64,000 nt of DNA from JABCYV01 sp963729325 (lineage in GTDB: Bacteria > Acidobacteriota > Terriglobia > Terriglobales > Acidobacteriaceae), in assembly GCA_963729325.1 (NCBI GenBank), contig CAVSNS010000007.1, positions 1-64,000 of the forward strand, read 5' to 3'. The notes under the pieces are model-generated. The model ran no database searches. It was not told the DNA's origin and worked only from the letters and a program-made list of their open reading frames with translations. The position numbers were made by a program, and so were the translations under genes. Of the stretch, positions 8,050 through 16,609 are shown one piece after another; position 1 is the stretch's first letter, and each line of letters begins with the position of its first letter.

Positions 8050-8813
8050 GACGGTGATCCCTTGCGCGTGAATTCCATCCGCTTCTTGCCCAGTTCCACA
8101 TATCCGCTGTCCATGATCTTCGGGATGATGTACGTCCCTTCCCGGAGGTCGTAGGTGACGAGGTTGGGTTTGCCGTCTTTCATCTCATAGACACTGAACT
8201 TCTCAGGCGCATTCGTCTTGATGTAGGTGAACCTGTCGTCGTGATAGATCGACTGAATGTCGAAGGGGGCTTCGTTTGCCTTGTAGGCATAGTCGAACTT
8301 GAGCCGTGTCGGATAGGCGCTTTTGTACTCATCCACCGCCTGCTCAACGTGCGATTGCAGAGCGGCAAGCTGCTGCCGCGATTGTTCGAGTTGGGCGGCG
8401 GGCACGAACTGCGGAGGGCCGCTGGCGGCAACAATGGCAGAGCGATCGGCGGGTTCGACGATCACTTTCAAATCAGGGGTGGTCGATGTGGCAGAGATGT
8501 CCTGGAGGGTGAAACTGTAGATGTTCCCCTTGTCCGTAATGAGATTCAAGTTGGAGCTGATGCCTTGCTTCGCCGGATGCACAAAGCAAAAGTTGCCAAC
8601 CACATCCACGATCCAGAACTCCTTGTCACCCGTGGCGGCTTCCATGATCTTCTCGGTCGTGGGTAGTTCGATAAGGGTCGTATATTTCACCTTGGCGCGG
8701 ATGGGAACGATGTCCTGCGAGTGATACTGCACCGTGCGCGCAGAGTCTTGGGCGAAAGCACCGATGGAAGAAAAAACCAAAGCGCAATTGACGACGAATT
8801 TCAGATGCCGCAT
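8046..8813 (-). CDS. trbG: TrbG/VirB9-family outer-membrane core component
   Basis: A 255-residue secreted protein. The signal peptide MRHLKFVVNCALVFSSIGAFA is followed by the VirB9/CagX fold: VKYTTLIELPTTEKIMEAA in the N-terminal domain and YEMKDGKPNLVTYDLREGTY in the C-terminal domain that joins VirB7/VirB10. AAGGAG stands 7 bases before the ATG at 8813, so longer upstream frames are not used. It couples to trbI by a four-base overlap. Confidence 0.9.
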   Translation of the reverse strand: MRHLKFVVNCALVFSSIGAFAQDSARTVQYHSQDIVPIRAKVKYTTLIELPTTEKIMEAATGDKEFWIVDVVGNFCFVHPAKQGISSNLNLITDKGNIYSFTLQDISATSTTPDLKVIVEPADRSAIVAASGPPQFVPAAQLEQSRQQLAALQSHVEQAVDEYKSAYPTRLKFDYAYKANEAPFDIQSIYHDDRFTYIKTNAPEKFSVYEMKDGKPNLVTYDLREGTYIIPKIMDSGYVELGKKRMEFTRKGSPS

Positions 8814-8823
8814 AGAGCTCTCC

Positions 8824-11319
8824 TTAGCGGTTGTTGTTCGAAGTTGATACGGCCAGCGCGCGCGGCTGGAATGGATGATCTTCCGCGAGATGGCGAAGGC
8901 CATCCGCAAAATCGAAGCGGTCGAAATATTCCTGCTTCTTGAGGTTGTCGCGGGCATTGTTGGTTGCCATCCAGTGCGAGACCGAATCGACGTTCAAATG
9001 CACTTTCTTGGAGGTCTGCGCCTTGCGAATCAGCATTTGGCCCGGTGGAACAAGGCCGTCGATAAGGTCCAGTTCGGTGTCGTTCAGATGAAACGCCTCG
9101 CGGTAAACTTCCCGGTTCATGTCCGGGTTGGCGAGGAAGATCTTTGTCGGGCAACTCTCGGCCACTATCGCCAGCATCCCCGATTCCTCAAGTTCTTTGA
9201 TGGATTGCGTCGCAAGGATCATCGCGGCTTGGTGCTTGCGCCAGGTCTTCTGCGCCTGCACCACATAATTGCGAATGGTCTCGTTCTTGATGAAGAGCCA
9301 CGCCTCGTCGAGCAGGAAGAACTTGGGGGTGCCGAGGTTCTTGGGGTCAGTGATCTCATTCGATGCCCGATGCAAAACATAAAACAGCAGTGGTTCCAAG
9401 ACTTCCGGCGCATCGTTCCAGCCGTGGAAATTGAACGTCTGAAAGCTTTTGAACGAAAGCGTGTCCTCGGCGTTGTCGAAGAGGAAGCCGTACTGTCCAC
9501 CGCGGGTCCAGCGGTGGAGGCGTTCTTTCAACTCGCCGATGATGTTGCCAAAGTTCGAAATCGTGCGCTGGTTCGGCTCCAGTACGTAGATGCGCTCGAT
9601 CGCGTCCCACAGTCGGCGTTCCTCCTTGAAGTCGATCCGGTAACGTTGCTCGTTACCCTCAATGAGCACGCGGAAGAAGCTGAAGAGAAACTGCAGGTTC
9701 TCTTTGGTCTGAGGCAGCGAGAACGGGTTGATGGTGAAGTCCCGCGCTTCCTGACCCACATTGAGATACGAGCCCTCGAATATCGTCGTAAGCGACTGGA
9801 AGCTGCCGCCGATATCAAAGATGAAAGTCAGCGGCTTGTACTTCTGCGCGTTCTGCAGCAGAAAAACGCAAAGATAGGACTTGCCACTGCCCGTCATCCC
9901 GAGAATCAGGGTATGGGCAACGTCGCGGGTATGCAGGTTGAGGAAGTAGGGCGTGCTGTTGTCGGTTTCGACGACTGCCAGGTACTCCGTGCCGAGATGC
10001 GCGTTCGTCTTTTCGCCGGGAAGGATCGTAAACAGAAAAGACAGGTCGGCGTAATTCGTGTTCAGCAGATACAGCTTGCGGAGGTTCAGCGCATAGTTGC
10101 CCGGCACGGTGGCGAAATAAGCGTTCAGCTGGTTGTAGGTTTCCGCAAACAGATTGCCGTCCGCGTTGGTGAAGACGCCAGTAAACTCGGCCACGAGCTG
10201 ATCGAGTTCCGTTCGTGACCGGCCATACAGCACAATCGTGAGCGAGAAATCGCCAAGCGATTGACCGTCACCCAGGGCGCGCAGGCAATCGCCAAGATTT
10301 TCAATGTCGGCCTGCTTGGACTCGTCCACCAGCACATCGCGTGGGTTCGTCTTCGTGGCGTCGTTGCCCATCTGGGAGACAAATCCTGTCTTCGACATAT
10401 TGAAGTGGCGGCGGCGCTTGTTCACTTCTTTGCGGGCCTTGTCCGCGGGGAGCGGCGTCCACTCCGTGACGACATAGAAGTTGGCCGGAATCTTCAGCAG
10501 CGCGTCCAGCACCAGGGGCCGCGTCTCGGTGATGGCCTCTTTCATCGTCAGCACACGGACGATGTGATCGCCTACCCGCAGATGATCGCGTTCCGCTTCG
10601 ATGTCGGAGTTGACCACCTGATAGTCGAGAAACTGCGTGGACTGCGGCCTGCCGGCAACACGCCAGTCGTCATAATTCAGCAAGCGGCGGAAAAACGTGA
10701 ATTGCCCCTGCCGATTCAAGACCTCGATTTGCATGAAATCTGCGAGCTGCCGAGCGAATGCCTGCACGTGCTGGTCGAGCCGTTGAAGATCGCGCTCGAT
10801 ATGCGTCCGCAACAACTTCTTCATGCTGTCGTTGGTGAACTGCGATTTGAGTTCGGCAATCGCGCCCTCTGGATCGCGTAACAGGCGAGCTAGCGCCGTG
10901 CCGACGCCGGTCTTCGACCGGGCGCCTTCGAGCAGGATGCAGTAGAAGATTTCAACTTGATAGAGATGGTCCCGCTTCGCTTCAAAGAACTTCCGTCGCT
11001 GGTCGATAGCCGCTTCGACAATGGGGTCATCATATGTTGCGAACGGTATGTCGGGGCGGTTCGATTTGAAGAGGTATTGGTAAACATGGAAGCCTGGGCC
11101 AAAGGCTTTCAGCGCCGCCTCCAACCGCTTCACCGCATACTCCTGTTCCGAGCGGTCAAGACTTTCGTAGTCCACGCCGGGAACACTGAGAACCATGCCT
11201 AGATCGCCGCTCTTGGTAAGGAAGGCCGTCTCATTCCAGAAGCCGTAGAGGTTGATGTGGTCGTTGAGAGCCGCACTCTCTTTCCACGGCTTGATGACTT
11301 TATCGAGACGCAGCATCAC
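8824..11319 (-). CDS. trbE: TrbE/VirB4-family conjugation ATPase
   Basis: An 831-residue ATPase that powers pilus biogenesis and substrate transfer. The N-terminal CagE/TrbE domain fills about 1-420. Walker A GMTGSGKS is at about 473-480 and Walker B FFLLDEAWLF at about 665, with a downstream ATQSIKELEESGM motif typical of VirB4. Full family length, no interruption. Its start overlaps the end of trbD by four bases (ATGA). Confidence 0.95.
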   Translation of the reverse strand: MMLRLDKVIKPWKESAALNDHINLYGFWNETAFLTKSGDLGMVLSVPGVDYESLDRSEQEYAVKRLEAALKAFGPGFHVYQYLFKSNRPDIPFATYDDPIVEAAIDQRRKFFEAKRDHLYQVEIFYCILLEGARSKTGVGTALARLLRDPEGAIAELKSQFTNDSMKKLLRTHIERDLQRLDQHVQAFARQLADFMQIEVLNRQGQFTFFRRLLNYDDWRVAGRPQSTQFLDYQVVNSDIEAERDHLRVGDHIVRVLTMKEAITETRPLVLDALLKIPANFYVVTEWTPLPADKARKEVNKRRRHFNMSKTGFVSQMGNDATKTNPRDVLVDESKQADIENLGDCLRALGDGQSLGDFSLTIVLYGRSRTELDQLVAEFTGVFTNADGNLFAETYNQLNAYFATVPGNYALNLRKLYLLNTNYADLSFLFTILPGEKTNAHLGTEYLAVVETDNSTPYFLNLHTRDVAHTLILGMTGSGKSYLCVFLLQNAQKYKPLTFIFDIGGSFQSLTTIFEGSYLNVGQEARDFTINPFSLPQTKENLQFLFSFFRVLIEGNEQRYRIDFKEERRLWDAIERIYVLEPNQRTISNFGNIIGELKERLHRWTRGGQYGFLFDNAEDTLSFKSFQTFNFHGWNDAPEVLEPLLFYVLHRASNEITDPKNLGTPKFFLLDEAWLFIKNETIRNYVVQAQKTWRKHQAAMILATQSIKELEESGMLAIVAESCPTKIFLANPDMNREVYREAFHLNDTELDLIDGLVPPGQMLIRKAQTSKKVHLNVDSVSHWMATNNARDNLKKQEYFDRFDFADGLRHLAEDHPFQPRALAVSTSNNNR

Positions 11320-11618
11320 ACTACCTCCACGCGGGGAACTTGCTGCTTCGCGGCGTCATAGCGCAGCTTGTAGCGTTCGGACTTTGCGAGGATGCGGAGG
11401 AATGCCGGATCGCTGTTCGTTACCCAATGGCCGAAGGCAAAGCCGCCAATGAAGACGGCGATACCTGCGAGGATGGAATTGAAGAGATTGAAGGCCCCCA
11501 CCGCGCCGACGCAGACGAAGTAGAAGAGCGTGCGTTCCACGCCCAAGTAGGTGAGCGGCTTGTGCAGGCTCTTGAAGACTCGATTTGTGCGATGCTTCTG
11601 CTGTGCTTTGTCTGGCAT
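11316..11618 (-). CDS. trbD: TrbD/VirB3-family membrane protein
   Basis: A 100-residue protein from the ATG at 11618 (GAGGAC just upstream). A basic N-terminus (KSLHKPLTYLGVERTL) is followed by two close hydrophobic segments (FYFVCVGAVGAFNLFNSILAG and IAVFIGGFAFGHWV) and a charged tail (RILAKSERYKLRYDA). This is the standard VirB3/TrbD layout, which works with the VirB4 ATPase encoded next. Confidence 0.88.
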   Translation of the reverse strand: MPDKAQQKHRTNRVFKSLHKPLTYLGVERTLFYFVCVGAVGAFNLFNSILAGIAVFIGGFAFGHWVTNSDPAFLRILAKSERYKLRYDAAKQQVPRVEVV

Positions 11619-11656
11619 AAGTCCTCGTCTAAGCGCTGAGGGTGATAGGAGTGGCG

Positions 11657-11992
11657 CTATACGCCCCAGAGCCAACTCAGGACATTCACCGCAAGAACGG
11701 CAATGCCCGTTCCGGCGGCAACGCCGGCGAGCGCCTTTTTTGCACCGGGTTCGCCGTGCGCGAAGCCGTAGCCGCCGATCACGATTGCTACCAGACTTGC
11801 AACCTTCGCGATCGTGCCGGTGAAAAGGCTTTGGATAGCGTTAAAGCCGGTATCGAACGGTGAACCCTGTGCCAGTGCTCTCATGGGCATGAAAACAAGT
11901 AGAGTGAGCAGAGCGGCGGTTATAAGCGCCGATTTCGACCGTCGAAGGGGCTTGATTGGGTGACCGAAACGGAATCTTACTAAACGTGACAT
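11657..11992 (-). CDS. trbC: TrbC/VirB2-family pilin-like protein
   Basis: A 111-residue pilin precursor. A basic N-terminus (RLVRFRFGHPIKPLRRSKS) precedes a signal helix (ALITAALLTLLVFMPMRALA) and a mature part with two hydrophobic stretches (KVASLVAIVIGGYGFA and GIAVLAVNVLSWLWG) around GEPGAKKALAG, the usual VirB2/TrbC pattern. The ATG at 11992 is chosen because GGAGG lies about 7 bases upstream, too close to the GTG at 11998. It is the first gene of the Trb operon, so the promoter should lie in 11993-12360. Confidence 0.87.
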   Translation of the reverse strand: MSRLVRFRFGHPIKPLRRSKSALITAALLTLLVFMPMRALAQGSPFDTGFNAIQSLFTGTIAKVASLVAIVIGGYGFAHGEPGAKKALAGVAAGTGIAVLAVNVLSWLWGV

Positions 11993-12360
11993 GTCCACCT
12001 CCGCAGCGCCTTAATGCGGCTGCCTTTCGCGCAAAACTAACCTCACCCAATCAACAAGTCCAACGGCATTGCTGCGATCAGTTGTGCTGGAGAAGAACGT
12101 CTACGAAGATTAGAGCGACTCTATGGAAGGAGTTGTTGTCGAGGTGCGCGTGAGAGCACCTTGTAAACGATTCGCAATTAAGGACAACGGCATTTGCGAT
12201 CGCTCTGCACGTGGTTTTGACGGTCACAAGGCAAAGCTTCACAGCTTTTTTTCCCTGAGAACAATGCGGGTGGTGACACGTGTGTGCTCGAACCGTCGGC
12301 CAATCCGATCTTCCAGTGGAAGAGATGCAGAATGCCACTCTGATCTGCAATAATTTTCTT
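11993..12360. other. Divergent promoter region between trbC and the SRAP gene
   Basis: About 370 bases with no supported gene. It must contain the start signals of the minus-strand transfer operon and the plus-strand SRAP gene. The only notable motif is one copy of a 23-base repeat at 12255-12277. No clear -35/-10 pair was recognised. Confidence 0.5.
12255..12277 (+). repeat. 23-base direct repeat, copy 1 of 2 within the ICE
   Basis: CTGAGAACAAT, one variable base, then CGGGTGGTGAC. It matches 15919-15941 at 22 of 23 positions in the same orientation. It ends about 83 bases before the SRAP start codon. Likely a shared operator or promoter element. Confidence 0.6.
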
Positions 12361-13065
12361 ATGTGCGGACGCTATCGTCTATCGCGGAGGAAACAGGTTG
12401 TTGAAGAGTATTTCGACAGCGCCCCGATGGAACATGACTGGAATCCCCGATACAACATCGCCCCTACCCAGAATGTCCCTATCATCCGCCAAAATCCGAA
12501 GGAACCTGTCCGGGAAATGTCGTTTGTTCGCTGGGGACTCATTCCATCGTGGGCTAAAGACTCGTCTGTTGCGGCAAAGATGATCAATGCAAGATCCGAA
12601 ACTGCGAGCATGAAGCCTGCGTTCCGGGATGCACTGAAATGTCGCAGGTGCCTGATTCCCGCGGACGCGTTCTACGAGTGGAAGAGGATCGGGAAATCGA
12701 AGCAGCCATATTGTTTCGAAGTCAACGAAGGCGAGTTGTTCGCTTTCGCAGGGATTTGGGATCGCTGGAAGAACGCCAGTGGCAACGCAGTGGAAACCTG
12801 CTCGATTCTGACCACGACGCCAAACGCCGTGACCGCTGTTGTCCACGACCGTATGCCAGTCATCCTTGATCTCGATTCTTACGATCTGTGGCTCGATCCG
12901 GGGATGAAGGATGTGGGTTTAGTTTCCGAACTGTTGAAACCCTGCGATGCCAAGATCATGCGTTCTTATCCCGTGAGCACTCGCGTCAACCAGGTGATTA
13001 ACGACGATGCAGAATGTTCCGCACCCGTGCAACTCGTCCAGACTCAGAATCAACTGCTCTTCTAG
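12361..13065 (+). CDS. SRAP (YedK/HMCES-type) abasic-site DNA-protein crosslinking protein
   Basis: A 234-residue SOS-response-associated peptidase family protein. It starts at the ATG at 12361, so the catalytic Cys is residue 2 (MCGRYRLS); upstream in-frame starts would bury it. The known active-site set is complete: Cys2, Asn76 in MINARSE, Glu106 in DAFYEWK and His162 in VVHDRMP. These proteins cap abasic sites in single-stranded DNA through a thiazolidine link. Carriage beside conjugation genes and an SSB fits protection of single-stranded transfer DNA (inference). The ribosome site is weak. Confidence 0.93.
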   Translation: MCGRYRLSRRKQVVEEYFDSAPMEHDWNPRYNIAPTQNVPIIRQNPKEPVREMSFVRWGLIPSWAKDSSVAAKMINARSETASMKPAFRDALKCRRCLIPADAFYEWKRIGKSKQPYCFEVNEGELFAFAGIWDRWKNASGNAVETCSILTTTPNAVTAVVHDRMPVILDLDSYDLWLDPGMKDVGLVSELLKPCDAKIMRSYPVSTRVNQVINDDAECSAPVQLVQTQNQLLF

Positions 13066-13148
13066 ACTTGGATGTTCATCGAATTCATCCTGCAAGTCGT
13101 CGTTCATCATCAAGCGAGTCGTGATTGCAGCGCTGTTGTCAGCCCGTC

Positions 13149-14303
13149 TCAACTTGCTTGCTGATCAACGCCCAACTGTCCGGGATTGCCCTGCGACATT
13201 GCTCCACGACACGCTGGGATATGTCCAAAATATCCGTTCCCTCGAATACGGCGCTTGCACTTTGGGCAAGGTCTAACCACGAGCGCCTGTTTCTGCGAGG
13301 CCGCCACTGGGCAGGTTCGCTGCGTCGTCACTGTTTCGAGACCATACTCATCAATGAGCCACTTCGCGACGGCTGGGTCCATAAGGCCGAAATTTAATTC
13401 CGAGCTGTGCTGAAGACAGAATGCCTCGAATGCTCGGTCGGTCACCGAAGTATCCATTACCTTGAGCTCCCCATCGGCGACCCATTTCCCCACTTCGACA
13501 GTAGTGACACCCAAGAGTTTCGCAACTCGTCCCCACGAGTACCCTTCGTTCTTGTTACACACGCCCGCAGCGGTTTCCTCTTCCATCCCCGGTAGCGCCA
13601 CGGTTCCGTGTCTGCGACAGAATTCAGCCAGGGAGATTGCCGAGACCCGCGGGTCGCGGACTCTTAGAAAACCACTACCAATCAAACGCTGCAGCCGGCG
13701 ATGGCTTACATGCAAAGTTTGCTGGATTCTTCGCAATGACCAGCCGTCTGTAACTCTCGCGCTTATGGCCCGGCCTTTAAGCCGGAATCGAACTGATTGT
13801 TCTGAGCGTTTGAGCTTTTCGGCAATCGCTTTGACCGGCTCATAGCCGGCGCGCACAAATAGTTCTTGTTCCTCTTCCCTTGTCCAAGGTCGTCGATCTC
13901 CCTTTCGTTTGTCTGCCTGCTCTCCGTCCAGCCAACCTTGACTTCGGGCGAATCTCGACACCACGTATCCCGCGAGTCCCGGATAAAGCGCCCTTACGGT
14001 TTTGATTGCTTCGGTCTTTTTCCGGCCTCCGCTTCGATAGCCCTCGCGAAGAATTTCAATCGCAGATTCACTCCAATCGACCGGTGTCGCACTCTTGCCG
14101 CGCTCTTTCTCGCGCAGGTGTCGCATTCGGTGCCAGACCTGGGCAGGCACTAGCTCCGGGGTGAGCTGCCGTACCCTTTTGACGGCCTCCTGAGTACCTC
14201 TCGGACCATATTTCATCCCGACGACCAGGATCTGGTCTATCTCGTGCAACCAACGGAAGGATTGGCTTTGCTTCTTTCTGTCGGGATTGATTCCATCTTC
14301 CAT
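13149..14303 (-). CDS. Large HTH protein with C-terminal Cys/His motif, unknown function
   Basis: About 384 residues if started at the ATG at 14303 (MEDGINPDRKKQ). An earlier in-frame start at 14357 is possible, and neither has a strong ribosome site. Three or more helix-turn-helix-like segments are visible: WLHEIDQILVVGMKYG, a SANT/Myb-like PWTREEEQELFVRAGYEPVK with AIAEKLKRSEQSVRFRLKG, and SLRRIQQTLHVSHRRLQRLI. Near the C-terminus is CPKCKRR then HIPAC, a candidate zinc site. No family was recognised. It is convergent with the SRAP gene and divergent from the sigma gene. A DNA-binding regulator of the element is the best guess. Confidence 0.65.
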   Translation of the reverse strand: MEDGINPDRKKQSQSFRWLHEIDQILVVGMKYGPRGTQEAVKRVRQLTPELVPAQVWHRMRHLREKERGKSATPVDWSESAIEILREGYRSGGRKKTEAIKTVRALYPGLAGYVVSRFARSQGWLDGEQADKRKGDRRPWTREEEQELFVRAGYEPVKAIAEKLKRSEQSVRFRLKGRAISARVTDGWSLRRIQQTLHVSHRRLQRLIGSGFLRVRDPRVSAISLAEFCRRHGTVALPGMEEETAAGVCNKNEGYSWGRVAKLLGVTTVEVGKWVADGELKVMDTSVTDRAFEAFCLQHSSELNFGLMDPAVAKWLIDEYGLETVTTQRTCPVAASQKQALVVRPCPKCKRRIRGNGYFGHIPACRGAMSQGNPGQLGVDQQAS

Positions 14304-14516
14304 AGGCAAACGATCTCTGCATCCGGCTCCTGCTCCTGAGAATCGCAGTTGCCCCATACCTATAAAAGGAACCAAAACAGTACCGAACCTATCGAAAATA
14401 TTTTCGCTACTTTCTGCTCTCGTTCGGGTTCTTCTTGACATCCCTTTCTGTCGGATGGCACGCTTGCGTTAGCCCTCTGGCCGGGTACCACGCAATTGCT
14501 GATGTGAGGCACTGGT

Positions 14517-15113
14517 ATGCCAGCCCCCGAACCCGGTCCGGAGTGGGTCCTTTCAGGTGTCAGCCCTCGTTCAGACTCGGCCACCGAAAGCGAACTCTTG
14601 AAAGCGGCTAGATCAGCGTGGCCGAAGGCATTGGCCCACGTCCGACAAGTTCAATCACAAAATCCATTCAATGACGACGGACTCTTGGTCGCTGAAGTGT
14701 GGGAGAGCGTTCTGCAATCTGTTTCCATGACGCTCGATCGGATGAATGGAAGGCGGGGTGAGATCGGGGATCTGGAGGCTTATCTTCTCGGAAGTTTTTA
14801 CCATCGGCTTAACCGTGCTCTGAAGAAGGAACAACGCCGCGAGGAAACGATCCGTCTTGTGTCTTCCGTCGAGGAGTTGGAGGTTCTTGGTGCGGCGAAT
14901 CAGGCGGAGCAGCAAGACATTGAAGGCACCCTGCATGCTCAGGAGATTCTTGATCGAATGGACGAGTGGAGCCGCAAAGTTTGGGTTGCGCGCGAGTACG
15001 GCTATACCTGGAAGCACATCGGCCGCGTTCTGGGAATTCCTGGCGATAGCGTCATGCTTCGCTTCCGACGCCGCATGAAAATTCTACGAGCACGTTTGTC
15101 TGGAGGTAGATGA
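14517..15113 (+). CDS. ECF-like RNA polymerase sigma factor of the ICE
   Basis: A 198-residue protein with a region-2-like helix set (GDLEAYLLGSFYHRLNRALK) at about 81-102. A region-4 helix-turn-helix follows at about 148-190 (EYGYTWKHIGRVLGIPGDS, then LRFRRRMKILRARL). The linker between them resembles extracytoplasmic-function sigma factors. The gene overlaps the next reading frame by ATGA, and that frame encodes a membrane protein with a Cys pair, the classic sigma/anti-sigma arrangement. Sequence divergence from textbook ECF factors is high, so subgroup is uncertain. Confidence 0.7.
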   Translation: MPAPEPGPEWVLSGVSPRSDSATESELLKAARSAWPKALAHVRQVQSQNPFNDDGLLVAEVWESVLQSVSMTLDRMNGRRGEIGDLEAYLLGSFYHRLNRALKKEQRREETIRLVSSVEELEVLGAANQAEQQDIEGTLHAQEILDRMDEWSRKVWVAREYGYTWKHIGRVLGIPGDSVMLRFRRRMKILRARLSGGR

Positions 15114-15863
15114 AATGCCAATGTGTCGTGGGGCTCTCCTTCAGTTACACTTGGGCTGTTTTTCAGATTGAACTGTTAGCGAGTGGACTCTCTCTGAGCA
15201 GCGAAAGCCAATCCAACGCGGCGGACAAGCGCTTGCTTGATATTCTCCGGCAAGGCTTAGCGACGGAGTTCCCTAATCCCGAGAGGATCGGCTGTCCGGG
15301 GAATGCCCTACTCAAGGGCATAGCACAAGGAAAGGTGTCCCTCACCGAAGCAGAGCCTTGGCTTGACCACCTCGGCTCATGCAGTCCGTGTTTCCAAGAA
15401 TTCAAGGAGTTTCGTAGGCAATCGGCGATCCAGCGCCGACGTGTGCTGACTTGGGTGGCCACTGCTGCTGTTCTGCTCTTCGCGGTGGGGGGATGGTTGT
15501 GGGTGCGAGGCCGACACTCGGTGGAAGCGACTGACTACGGCCGTCTTGGATCTTCGTGAGCGGTCGGTGGCTCGCGGGCAGAGCCAGTCTGAGACCGGTC
15601 AGGCACCTCTGGAAATTCCTCGAACCGCTAAGCACCTGGTTCTTGATCTTCCGATTGGGAGCAAAGAAGGACCCTACGATGTCGGGCTGCTCACTGAAAC
15701 GGGTGACCAGATTTTGCGCGCGACGGGGATGGCGGAACTGCATGATCACATTACTGATCTGCGGGTCGATGTTGACCTCAGTGACGTTCGGCCGGGAGCA
15801 TATTCTCTTGGGGTTCGACAGCCTAGTCTTGAGTGGACCCGATATCCCATCCGGGTGTTTTGA
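15110..15863 (+). CDS. Anti-sigma-like membrane protein (frameshifted)
   Basis: Starts at the ATG at 15110 (GGAGG 5 bases upstream), overlapping the sigma stop. A cytoplasmic part carries LDHLGSCSPCFQEF, a zf-HC2/anti-sigma-like Cys pair, then one membrane helix at about 111-128 (VLTWVATAAVLLFAVGGWLW). The first frame ends at 15559, but coding sense continues in the next frame (TAVLDLRERSVARG to a stop at 15863) with a beta-rich extracytoplasmic domain (HLVLDLPIGSKEGPYDVGLL). One indel near 15525-15540 splits the gene. It would hold the sigma factor at the membrane until a signal arrives (inference). Confidence 0.6.
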
Positions 15864-16274
15864 TCTTTTGATCCCCGATCTCAGAATTACCGGTTCATGC
15901 ATACACAGTAATTTCGAACTGAGAACAATTCGGGTGGTGACGCTTTGCTCCCCTCCGATCCGAACGCCGGCGCTGAAGCGCCAGTTGCGCTTGCGAACTA
16001 TGCGCTACGATGCAATTGGTTACCCTCTTCCAGCCGATAAGGAACTGGCTGCGTTTTTTGAAGCCTGTCACCAATTCCTGCGGATCGAAATGAATTGCCC
16101 CAGCCAATCGAAAGGATGGGAGTCTCCCGGCCCATATACCGCAAAATGGCAAGGACCCAGTTTGTTTTCCTCGAAAATCATGCCCGTTTGACGGAAATCC
16201 AGTCTGCATTTATAGAACATCCCCAGAAGTAGCCAAATCGACTTGAATTTGCTGATTTGACCAAGGAGTCCATT
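15864..16274. other. Intergenic region upstream of the excisionase gene
   Basis: About 410 bases without a supported gene. It holds the second copy of the 23-base repeat (15919-15941) and a small GGCGCTGAAGCGCC hairpin near 15970. It probably carries the promoter of the xis-int pair. Confidence 0.45.
15919..15941 (+). repeat. 23-base direct repeat, copy 2 of 2 within the ICE
   Basis: Differs from 12255-12277 only at the central base (T instead of G). Same orientation, upstream of the excisionase and integrase genes. Confidence 0.6.
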
Positions 16275-16514
16275 ATGTCCGCATCCCAGCCATCGAGGTT
16301 CGCTCCGTCTCCGAGCCAGTCCCGACCGAGAAATGAACTTGTCTTCGAGCCACTCTTGGACAGCGATGAAGCAGCGGAGTTGCTCCGTATTCACCCAAAA
16401 ACGCTGCAGCGAATGGCTCGCAATCGCCAGATTCACGGAATCCAGGTCGGGAAACTATGGCGGTTCCGTGCCTCCGACCTGGAGATTTGGCTGAGAACGA
16501 AGAAGGCCGGGTAG
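16275..16514 (+). CDS. Excisionase-like winged-helix DNA-binding protein
   Basis: A 79-residue protein with the helix-turn-helix-17/excisionase pattern: LLDSDEAAELLRIHPKTLQR, then MARNRQIHGIQVGKLWRF and RASDLEIWLR. AAGGAG lies 8 bases before the ATG at 16275. It stands about 95 bases upstream of the integrase on the same strand, the normal place for a recombination directionality factor. It probably bends DNA at the attachment site and may also regulate int. A generic MerR-like regulator is the alternative. Confidence 0.8.
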   Translation: MSASQPSRFAPSPSQSRPRNELVFEPLLDSDEAAELLRIHPKTLQRMARNRQIHGIQVGKLWRFRASDLEIWLRTKKAG

Positions 16515-16609
16515 GTCCGCGTCTTCCAAAGATATTCACCATCGACCCGCCACTCCACTTGCGCTAAGCTGAGGCAGCCATCCGTGTCGCCTCACACAAA
16601 GGAGGATTG

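Noticed and set aside
8875..10218. 447-codon open frame on the plus strand
   Set aside because: Antisense to trbE; the minus-strand gene has Walker motifs, ribosome site and operon context, so this is a shadow.
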